Position numbers and translations under genes: made by a program. Shown here in pieces: positions 1 through 5,131 of a stretch of 5,131 nucleotides of DNA. The stretch comes from Kiritimatiellia bacterium (GTDB lineage: Bacteria > Verrucomicrobiota > Kiritimatiellia > JAAZAB01). The first letter of the stretch is position 1; the number at the start of each line of letters is the position of its first letter. Where the stretch lies: contig JAGYMT010000170.1 in NCBI GenBank assembly GCA_018400335.1, positions 1 through 5,131 on the forward strand, written 5' to 3'. Under the pieces are notes generated by a model. The model was not told the origin of the DNA. It worked only from the letters and a program-made list of their open reading frames with translations, and searched no databases.

Positions 1-36
1 GATGTCCTTGCGTTCGAGCATCAAGTTTTTATCCAT
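1..36 (-). CDS. 5' end of an unidentified gene (12 codons, runs off the window)
   Basis: An ATG at 36-34 opens a frame that stays open to the window edge and reads MDKNLMLERKDI. The start is supported by an AGGAG site at 46-42 with a five-base spacer. The ATG lies 10 bases after the TGA stop of the URO-D-family gene, so the two genes are very likely one transcript and may be translationally coupled. Twelve residues, rich in charged side chains and with no signal peptide character, are too few to assign a family. The position behind a URO-D-family gene would fit a partner enzyme, a corrinoid protein or an unrelated metabolic gene equally well, and the sequence here does not choose between them. 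Confidence 0.75.
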   Translation of the reverse strand, partial: MDKNLMLERKDI

Positions 37-41
37 TTGCG

Positions 42-46
42 CTCCT
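42..46 (-). promoter_or_regulatory. Ribosome binding site of the third gene
   Basis: The minus strand reads AGGAG here, five bases before the ATG at 36 and directly after the TGA of the preceding gene. It is a strong Shine-Dalgarno match and is the main evidence that a new gene starts at 36. Ribosomes finishing the upstream gene would cover this site, which suits translational coupling. Confidence 0.8.
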
Positions 47-1159
47 TCAATTCTTGCAGCCAGCTCGATAGAGAGCCAGAATGTTCTCGGAAGGGACATC
101 CTTCTGCAGCGTGTGCGCGGCGGATAGGATATATCCGCCAGAGGCGCCCATCGTTCGGATGAGCGCGCGCGTAACCGACTCTACTTCCTCGGCATCGCCA
201 TACGGGAGCAGTCGCTGGGTATCCACGCCCCCATAGAACGTCAGGCGAGCTCCGAAGGTCTGCTTCAGGAGTTCCGGCTCCATATCTCGGGCGTGGGGTT
301 GTATCGGATTAAGGATGTCCACGCCCGCTTCCAGCAAGTGCGGGATCAACTGGAAGACCGATCCGCATGAATGATGAAAAAAGGCTGCGTCAGTGAAGCG
401 GCGAATCTGCTGAATACGCGCCCATAGATAGGGCTTCACTAGGTCGGCAAACGCCGTTGGGGAGATAAGCGGGCCGGCCTGAGTTCCGAAATCGTCGCCG
501 CTTGTCGTAAAGTGAATATAGGGTCCCACGGCGGCGTAATACACGTCCTGAATGCGTCTCTGATAGTCGTGGATGATGTCGAAGAAACGGATAACGAACT
601 CCGGTTCGGCGGCAATACGAAACAGAAAGTCCTCGAATCCGCACATCCAGCAGCCGAGTTCCAACACGCCGTAACATGGGTGTCGCGCACAGACAACATA
701 GGGCGTCTTTTCGTAGAGAAACCGCGCTCTTTCCTGAATATCCTTGATCACCAAAGGATCAAGCCGGTTTGGATCCGGCCAGGGGTATGCCTCCAGATCG
801 GCGAGCGTGGCGCCCTCCAACGGGTGGCCAACGGTCTCATAATGATGCCCATTATGCAGATAGCGAATGCCCCACATATCGACCTTCTCAGTCGCGGACA
901 GCTGACATGCCAACCGGCTGTCCGAATCGAGGATGCCTCCCACGCCGCGGATGTCTATATCGAGCGCGCGCAAAACAGCCTCGTCGGCATCCGCATCTGA
1001 AACAGACTGCCTGATGCCAAGCAGCGGAGCCAGGCGACGCGGGCCTCCATCGATGCCGGTCATATCCGTCGCATCAAGATCCATGGGCGCGCGATCCGGA
1101 GCCTGATGTGTTAGCGCGCAGGCAAAACGCTCGCGCTGAACAGATAGTCGCATAGTCAT
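47..1159 (-). CDS. URO-D superfamily protein (MtaA/CmuA-like), probable methyltransferase or decarboxylase relative
   Basis: The product is a 370-residue cytoplasmic protein of the uroporphyrinogen decarboxylase superfamily, a TIM-barrel fold. Family landmarks visible in order are RERFACALTHQAPDRAP near the N-terminus, LDIDIRGVG (residues 66-74), a DDFGTQ motif (222-227), SPTAFADLVKPY (233-244), HHSCGS with a His-x-Cys pair (His263, Cys265), GGVDTQRLLPYG (310-321) and a GGYILSAAHTLQ...PSENI segment near the end. Length is normal for the family. The signatures of genuine haem-pathway HemE (the MRQAGRY-type N-terminus) are absent, so it is more like the MtaA/CmuA group that transfers methyl groups in corrinoid systems; that role is inferred. 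MtaA-type enzymes bind zinc through His-x-Cys and a later Cys. Here the later position appears to be His349. I chose the ATG at 1159 because GGAG lies six bases before it. A TTG at 1171 is in frame but badly spaced from any ribosome site. A second ATG at 1153 is possible. Confidence 0.88.
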   Translation of the reverse strand: MTMRLSVQRERFACALTHQAPDRAPMDLDATDMTGIDGGPRRLAPLLGIRQSVSDADADEAVLRALDIDIRGVGGILDSDSRLACQLSATEKVDMWGIRYLHNGHHYETVGHPLEGATLADLEAYPWPDPNRLDPLVIKDIQERARFLYEKTPYVVCARHPCYGVLELGCWMCGFEDFLFRIAAEPEFVIRFFDIIHDYQRRIQDVYYAAVGPYIHFTTSGDDFGTQAGPLISPTAFADLVKPYLWARIQQIRRFTDAAFFHHSCGSVFQLIPHLLEAGVDILNPIQPHARDMEPELLKQTFGARLTFYGGVDTQRLLPYGDAEEVESVTRALIRTMGASGGYILSAAHTLQKDVPSENILALYRAGCKN

Positions 1160-1165
1160 GCTGCT

Positions 1166-1170
1166 CTCCA
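1166..1170 (-). promoter_or_regulatory. Ribosome binding site that fixes the URO-D gene start
   Basis: The minus strand reads TGGAG, with GGAG at 1169-1166 and a six-base spacer to the ATG at 1159-1157. This favours that ATG over the upstream in-frame TTG at 1171, whose nearest purine-rich stretch (AAGGA) is only about two bases away, and over the ATG at 1153, which would be twelve bases from GGAG. Confidence 0.7.
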
Positions 1171-1203
1171 AATTCCTTTAACCAGCGACAATTAGCGATG
1201 AAG

Positions 1204-1221
1204 CCGTAAATCGTCCGTAAA
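1204..1221. repeat. Tandem 7-base direct repeat in the intergenic gap
   Basis: CCGTAAA occurs at 1204-1210 and again at 1215-1221, separated by TCGT. On the transcribed sense (minus strand) this reads TTTACGG twice. The 11-base period puts both copies on about the same face of the helix. They lie 45-62 bases upstream of the URO-D start codon, where an activator or repressor could bind. With only two short copies, chance is a real alternative. Confidence 0.35.
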
Positions 1222-1240
1222 AGCGACCGTGATTCCGGCC
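1219..1240 (-). terminator. Weak terminator-like hairpin after the large exported-protein gene
   Basis: On the minus strand GGCCG (1240-1236) can pair with CGGTC (1229-1225), with one G-U pair, around a six-base loop. GC and then four T residues follow (1222-1219). It begins 21 bases after the TGA of the large gene. The stem is only five base pairs and the T-run short, so it may attenuate rather than stop transcription, or have no function. I see no convincing sigma70-type promoter between it and the URO-D gene. Confidence 0.25.
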
Positions 1241-1261
1241 ATCATATACTTCGCCGCATGT

Positions 1262-4200
1262 TCAGTCTTTGCCATTGTCAGGATTGTCCAAGTCGAATCC
1301 GTGGCAAATGCCGTCCGTTATCGGAAATCCATGAATATCGCCGATGCGAAAATAGAAGCGCCGTGCTTCGTGCCCGTGAGCCAGCTTCACCAGCACCGCG
1401 TTTTCCCCTTCCTTGAGCTTAATGGGAGTCTTATCCTGATCGCGCAACGCGGCGCGATATATCTTCCTGCGGAGCGCCTGCTCGCCGTTCACCCACACTG
1501 CTATATTCTGATCGCTGCCGGTGAACATCACGACTTCTCGCGCGCGATCAGAATGAATTTTCGTGAACAGGTATGCCGTAACGAGGCGGTTCGGCTTCAT
1601 CACGTCTAGCAAGTTCACCGGATCGGGGGCCATAGTCGGGTGACCGGCATCGAGAAGCCGCGTCCAGCGGACATCCATCTCAACCAAATTGCCGTTCTCC
1701 GTGACCGTTGACTTGAACACCGCGTCCATATCAGGCGCCGCCGGACTCTTCTCCGGCGGATATTCCACGTCGAATCCCCTGCTGAGAAAATCGTTGGAAA
1801 AAGGACCCGCGACGAGCCAATCGCGCGCGAACAGAATATCCTGCGTCTTCCCCGTCAGCAAGTCGAACAATTGCTCCGCCATGCGAAAACGTTTCGCGAT
1901 CGCTTCTTCGGACAATCCGCCGGCATCCTCCCGCAACGGAATCACCCATGCCTGACCCTCTTCCAAATTCACGCATCGAAGCTTCTCTGCAAGCGGTTTC
2001 CCGTTAAGCGCAATCGACGGCGCTTCCTTCATGCCAAAAACCAAAAGCGACGACGCCATATCGTCCGTGTTCTGGTCATCCTTTACGGCATAGTCAATTG
2101 AGATGGTGTTGTTCCCGGGTTGCGCCTCCACGCGGGCAAGCCCCAAGCGTCCGTCCGCTTTCACCGATATTCCGCCGGGAATCTCCAACCGCCAGCAGAC
2201 CGGATCAGGCAAAGGATTCCATCCGACAAACGTTCCGCTTGCCGGCTCCGCCTGCAGATATGCCATCACACCAGGCTCGGAGGTCAGCACGGCGCCGCCT
2301 TTCTCAAGCCGCCCGACAGTTCCCATGATGGACACGTTGGTTTCGCGTTCAATGCCTTTTGGCAGATAAGGCCACTCGCCGTTGACTCGGCGATATACGA
2401 AGCATTTGTCGGATTGCATGTCTTTCACATAATCGGTGCGACATGCCATTTCCAGAACGTCTTCGCCGCTTTTGTAGACGCCATGAACGGCGGTTTGATC
2501 GGCATCCCATCGCACATCCACGCTTGCCGCGTTGAAATGCTTTTGAAAAGCGTCGAAATCACCGTGCTCCGCGACATCGCCGAATTCGACCGCGAACCCG
2601 CCGTATGCCAGATCAATGGCCTTGGCTTCAGCCGCGGACAGTTCATTCTTGGCGGAATCGCGCTGCATCATGAACGAATCAATGACCAGCGCGGCCTTTA
2701 CCTTGAACTGGGGATACTGCGTCTGTTCCTCGCCTTCACGCAGAACAACCTCATTCGTTCGTCCCAGATTGGAGGATGGCAGCGGAATTATTCCGATATA
2801 GGTCACGCCGTCCTTGATCGTAATGCGCTGACCCTGCCGACAGTTGTGCGGCAACTCGTTAATTCGTTTTCCGTCCACGAATATTTCCCAGGATGGGGAC
2901 GGCTGTTCATAATTATAAATCGCTATACTGCTTTGCGAGCTTCGCACGCCTCCTTTCGCCTCCGACGCCCAGAGGGGCTTAGCCGGGCTATAGGGGCTGG
3001 TCAGCGTGAGCATCTTGTTGCGATGCTGCAGCGTAGCCTGATTACCCTGCGTCGCGACCCATCCGGAATGCTCATTCGCGAAGATCGTGTTGTTAAACCC
3101 GCAGCGCAGCAAAAGTGTTCCGAGTTCGCGCGCGGTTTCCGCCTGCCTATCGAGCCGTCTCCACTGCGCCATGATGGGGACGCAGCCGAAATGCAGATCG
3201 CCGCCGGCCAAGCCGTAGTGGCGACCGAGATATGATCGTTTCCATAAAGGCGATTCCGCGCGATTGCCGAACTCCTTCTCCGTGCTGGTTGACTCGAATG
3301 GGATCGGCTTGCCGTCCACGACATTCGCCATCCATTCCGGCGCCCACGGCTCAGTGACAGTCGCCCAGGCCACGCGCCCGGGCGCCATGTTATTGGCGGA
3401 GATAACGGGGAACCCGGCTGGCGTGTCCTTGTTGCCGAGGTCAGTCAGCGCGCCCGAACGCGACATCGTGTGCACGACATGCTGCAGGCCCTCCTGTGAA
3501 ACCAGCAGGAACTGAGGCACGCTGGTGCGGCCCGATGTCGAGATGAAACGACGCAACGACGGATGATATGCGCCGGTCAGTTCGTCGATCGTCTTGGCCA
3601 AACAGCTTTTGCCCATCAAACGGTCCAGCGTTGTCGGCCCGAAATCGGCGAACATCTTCTGGCAGTTCAGTGTCACCGGCAGATAATAGTGATCAATCGA
3701 CTCCTGGGTCGTCCCGTCCAACCAGGCCCAGAGACGCAGCGGAAGATATTCGAGGCCATGCCGCCCGTCAGCCATTGCGTACTCGGAGCCGATGATATTA
3801 CCGCCGAGCAGCGCGCCCAGGGACGCGAAGTAGTTGAAATTCATCGTGCTGATAACGCGGGTATACCCCGCTCGATACGAGCTGGCATTACCGCGCCAGT
3901 CGCCGGTCTCCAAATAGTACTTGTTCTGATTTCCGTGCCAAAGCTCAATCGCCTGGGGATGTTCGAACAAATCGGTTGTTCGATCCGGCATCAGCCAAGC
4001 TGTCCAGTAGTCGCGAAACGCATGATCCTGAACGTAGGCTGGAAGAGCATCGCGGAACAGATAGTAGATTTGCAAGCGATCCGGCTGATCGAAGCCGTTC
4101 CACTGACGAGGCGGAACGGCCAGCAATTCATCGATCCATTTCCCGAACGCTTCCGGTTGAGCTGGGATTGCGGTGCCTCCGCCCATATTTTGCAGCTCAC

Positions 4201-5131
4201 GCACCCGCTGCCACTGCCAGTCGGGCATCCAGTCCGGCCTTCTCATTGCGTAGCGACCGAGAATCGTATCGAGCTCGGCCGGCGTCGGCATCACCGACGT
4301 CGGCTGCCCGCCTTTCCCGGACTGGCGCAACGCGGCCGTGAACGAGTCTATATCGAGGGGCGGCGGCAACTTTCCAACGCTTCCCTTGCCCGGAGTCAGA
4401 GTGACGACCAATTTCGGCCTTTTGATATGCAGCCCGAATCCGCCTGTAGCCACCTGCCATTCGTAGGCGCCGTCGCCGGGTTTGCGAAACCGGAAATCAT
4501 AGACTTCCCATTTTCGCAACAGGAATCCGCGCTCATCGAGCCCTCGAAGGCGATCAGCCAATGACGCGCCGAATTCGGGGACAAGCAGCGCATCGGTCAC
4601 ATCCATTCGTCCTTCAGGCTTGTGGACTGACACCTCTGCTGGTCCGAACTGGACTGAAAAACGGTCGGAATCGCCGTCTTGCGCGCCATACTTGGCCCAA
4701 TATCCCGCTCCGTTGATGTGGGCGTTGAACGTCGGACCTATATCTTTGCGCGCCGTCCATGGCTTGCGCAGGACCCAGGCAAGAGCGTGCCAGTTCGGAT
4801 TGTTCTTCGCGTAGTTCTCAGTGCCGCCGAAGCTCTGTCTGTCCCTGTAACTGTCCGGCTGGCCATTATACGTCGCCCGATCCGTCCGATCGAAAGGAAG
4901 AACCAGCTCGACCTTGTCAACCACAAATCCCTCGTTGATTTTGGCCGCGAGCGTTTCAGCCAGGCCGGGGAAACGGACAAGCAGACTGCGATGCACTGCG
5001 TCAAAGACAAGCGAATCCGGGATCGGCGTGTCCCACCACTTGCGGAATCCGCTGATCCCGGCGGTTTCGGGCTGGTCAAAGGTCAGAACGACGGACTCGG
5101 CCCGCGCCCCGGCAAGCCCGGCGAACAATAC
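1262..5131 (-). CDS. Large exported multidomain protein of unrecognised family, probably carbohydrate-active (5' partial)
   Basis: At least 1289 residues are encoded, ending in TGA at 1264-1262. The true start lies outside the window: the first visible residues, VLFAGLAGARA followed by ES, are the hydrophobic end and Ala-x-Ala cleavage site of a signal peptide. Residue numbers here count from the TTG at 5128, which is probably not the start. After the signal comes a beta-rich region (about 12-245), then a helical, Trp/Tyr-rich region (280-560), then long beta-strand-rich stretches (575-1060) including a basic, aromatic segment (629-712), and a C-terminal beta-sandwich (1097-1265). There is no transmembrane segment or sorting signal at the C-terminus, so it is probably periplasmic or secreted. 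A helical toroid followed by beta-sandwiches is the plan of several polysaccharide lyase families, hence the tentative role, but I recognise no diagnostic catalytic signature. The frame is uninterrupted, with no sign of decay. An alternative is a non-catalytic glycan-binding protein. Confidence 0.9.
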   Translation of the reverse strand, partial: VLFAGLAGARAESVVLTFDQPETAGISGFRKWWDTPIPDSLVFDAVHRSLLVRFPGLAETLAAKINEGFVVDKVELVLPFDRTDRATYNGQPDSYRDRQSFGGTENYAKNNPNWHALAWVLRKPWTARKDIGPTFNAHINGAGYWAKYGAQDGDSDRFSVQFGPAEVSVHKPEGRMDVTDALLVPEFGASLADRLRGLDERGFLLRKWEVYDFRFRKPGDGAYEWQVATGGFGLHIKRPKLVVTLTPGKGSVGKLPPPLDIDSFTAALRQSGKGGQPTSVMPTPAELDTILGRYAMRRPDWMPDWQWQRVRELQNMGGGTAIPAQPEAFGKWIDELLAVPPRQWNGFDQPDRLQIYYLFRDALPAYVQDHAFRDYWTAWLMPDRTTDLFEHPQAIELWHGNQNKYYLETGDWRGNASSYRAGYTRVISTMNFNYFASLGALLGGNIIGSEYAMADGRHGLEYLPLRLWAWLDGTTQESIDHYYLPVTLNCQKMFADFGPTTLDRLMGKSCLAKTIDELTGAYHPSLRRFISTSGRTSVPQFLLVSQEGLQHVVHTMSRSGALTDLGNKDTPAGFPVISANNMAPGRVAWATVTEPWAPEWMANVVDGKPIPFESTSTEKEFGNRAESPLWKRSYLGRHYGLAGGDLHFGCVPIMAQWRRLDRQAETARELGTLLLRCGFNNTIFANEHSGWVATQGNQATLQHRNKMLTLTSPYSPAKPLWASEAKGGVRSSQSSIAIYNYEQPSPSWEIFVDGKRINELPHNCRQGQRITIKDGVTYIGIIPLPSSNLGRTNEVVLREGEEQTQYPQFKVKAALVIDSFMMQRDSAKNELSAAEAKAIDLAYGGFAVEFGDVAEHGDFDAFQKHFNAASVDVRWDADQTAVHGVYKSGEDVLEMACRTDYVKDMQSDKCFVYRRVNGEWPYLPKGIERETNVSIMGTVGRLEKGGAVLTSEPGVMAYLQAEPASGTFVGWNPLPDPVCWRLEIPGGISVKADGRLGLARVEAQPGNNTISIDYAVKDDQNTDDMASSLLVFGMKEAPSIALNGKPLAEKLRCVNLEEGQAWVIPLREDAGGLSEEAIAKRFRMAEQLFDLLTGKTQDILFARDWLVAGPFSNDFLSRGFDVEYPPEKSPAAPDMDAVFKSTVTENGNLVEMDVRWTRLLDAGHPTMAPDPVNLLDVMKPNRLVTAYLFTKIHSDRAREVVMFTGSDQNIAVWVNGEQALRRKIYRAALRDQDKTPIKLKEGENAVLVKLAHGHEARRFYFRIGDIHGFPITDGICHGFDLDNPDNGKD
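1334..1840 (-). other. C-terminal PA14/galactose-binding-like beta-sandwich
   Basis: Residues about 1097-1265 carry DILFARDWLVAGPFSND, then YLFTKIHSD, then REVVMFTGSDQNIAVWVNGEQALRR, then IKLKEGENAVLVKL and RRFYFRI. The series 'W.v.GPF', 'GSD..i.VWvNG' and 'l.L..G.N.vlvKl' is common in C-terminal modules of large secreted proteins of Planctomycetota and relatives, and resembles the sugar-binding sandwich of GH2 enzymes and PA14-like modules. The likely role is binding a glycan or another extracellular partner. Confidence 0.6.
1949..3406 (-). other. Middle beta-sandwich region of the exported protein
   Basis: Residues about 575-1060 are dominated by beta-strands. The first part (629-712) holds SYLGRHYGLAGGD, GCVPIMAQWRR and LQHRNKMLTLTSPYS, a pattern of conserved-looking His, Arg, Trp and Asn that recalls the beta-sandwich following the toroid in lyases. 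Later parts (732-760, 808-850, 977-1045) look like repeated immunoglobulin-like or jelly-roll strands with turns such as VDGKRI and LNGKPL. Domain boundaries are approximate. Confidence 0.35.
3449..4291 (-). other. Helical, aromatic-rich central domain of the exported protein
   Basis: Residues about 280-560 are predicted by composition to be mostly helical and are dense in Trp, Tyr and His, as in the alpha/alpha toroids of PL8, PL12, PL15, PL17 and PL21 lyases. Candidate active-site residues, in an order similar to the Asn-His-Tyr set of such lyases, are Asn430 or Asn432 (in STMNFNYF) and His480-Tyr481-Tyr482 (in ESIDHYYLP). The polar run YHPSLRRFISTSGRTS (521-536) and His550/His553 are further candidates. 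The catalytic assignment is inference only. Confidence 0.4.
4394..5095 (-). other. N-terminal beta-rich domain of the exported protein, possibly CBM96/DNRLRE-like
   Basis: Residues about 12-245 alternate short hydrophobic strands with polar loops. The order LVRFPG, then VDKVELVLPF, then WHALAWVLRKPW, then GPTFNAHINGAGYWAKYGAQD, then a strand ending in GRMDVTDALL resembles the layout of DNRLRE/CBM96-type carbohydrate-binding domains. Those have a first strand carrying surface ligands, a tryptophan strand, a 'W..yGa' turn and a closing DVT motif. The resemblance is by eye and could be coincidental. Confidence 0.4.
5099..5131 (-). other. C-terminal part of a signal peptide
   Basis: The first eleven visible residues are VLFAGLAGARA, a hydrophobic and small-residue run ending in Ala-Arg-Ala, a classic signal peptidase I site, and the mature protein would start at Glu-Ser. 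The basic N-terminal part and the start codon lie beyond the window. The TTG at 5128 could be read as a start only by ignoring this pattern. Confidence 0.7.

Noticed and set aside
512..1000. Plus-strand open frame of 162 codons opposite the URO-D gene
   Set aside because: It is register-matched to a gene with clear family motifs and has no independent evidence of coding.
47..1159. Haem-pathway uroporphyrinogen decarboxylase (hemE)
   Set aside because: The N-terminal HemE signatures are missing, and the His-x-Cys motif and N-terminal RERF...PDR pattern point to the MtaA/CmuA-like branch.
1241..1246. TATGAT on the minus strand as a -10 promoter box
   Set aside because: It matches the -10 consensus at five of six positions, but no acceptable -35 box lies 16-18 bases upstream, and it is close to the stop of the preceding gene.
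1229..1609. Plus-strand open frame with a hydrophobic start (MIPAIIYFAACSVFAIV)
   Set aside because: The start looks like a signal peptide, but the frame is register-matched to the C-terminal domain of the large gene, which has convincing motifs. The rest of the translation is unremarkable.
2120..3235. Long plus-strand open frame of 371 codons inside the large exported-protein gene
   Set aside because: It lies in exact codon register with the minus-strand gene, where stops arise only opposite TTA, CTA or TCA codons, which this gene uses rarely. Its translation shows no recognisable protein character, while the minus frame does.
3563..4564. Plus-strand open frame of 333 codons
   Set aside because: It is in the same codon register opposite the same gene, so its openness is a by-product of codon choice. 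It has no supported start site and no family resemblance.
5126..5128. TTG as the true start of the large exported protein
   Set aside because: The codon before it is an open GTA (Val). The visible residues are the end of a signal peptide that needs a positively charged start and more hydrophobic residues upstream, so the gene begins outside the window.

Overview
This window carries three protein genes, all on the minus strand, so the reading order runs from high to low coordinates. It holds the 3' part of a very large exported protein gene (1262-5131, 5' end outside the window). A complete gene for a uroporphyrinogen decarboxylase (URO-D) superfamily protein follows (47-1159). Last come the first 12 codons of a third gene (1-36), which leaves the window. 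I see no RNA gene, CRISPR array, insertion sequence or phage gene. About 98% of the window is coding.

The window suggests a bacterium of the Planctomycetota / Verrucomicrobiota-Lentisphaerota-Kiritimatiellota / Hydrogenedentota kind. This is an inference. The base composition looks moderately GC-rich, giant secreted multidomain beta-sandwich proteins are typical of those phyla, and so are MtaA/CmuA-like URO-D paralogues near carbohydrate genes. No marker gene is present to settle it.

Region by region: (a) 5131 to 1262 encodes at least 1289 residues. It starts in the tail of a signal peptide, then has an N-terminal beta-rich domain, a Trp/Tyr-rich helical domain resembling the toroid of polysaccharide lyases, long beta-sandwich regions and a C-terminal carbohydrate-binding-like beta-sandwich. 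I cannot name its family. (b) 1261 to 1160 is a 102-base gap with a weak hairpin followed by T residues, a tandem 7-base direct repeat and a good ribosome binding site. (c) 1159 to 47 is the URO-D-family gene. (d) Ten bases after its stop, behind an AGGAG site, the third gene begins. The last two genes are almost certainly co-transcribed. Whether the first is in the same transcript is unclear.

A working hypothesis is that the exported protein acts on an external polymer, probably a glycan, while the URO-D-family protein acts in the cytoplasm on a small molecule, possibly in methyl-group transfer. That link rests on adjacency and family knowledge only. The most notable points are the unassigned large exported protein and the His-x-Cys plus distal His pattern in the URO-D protein.
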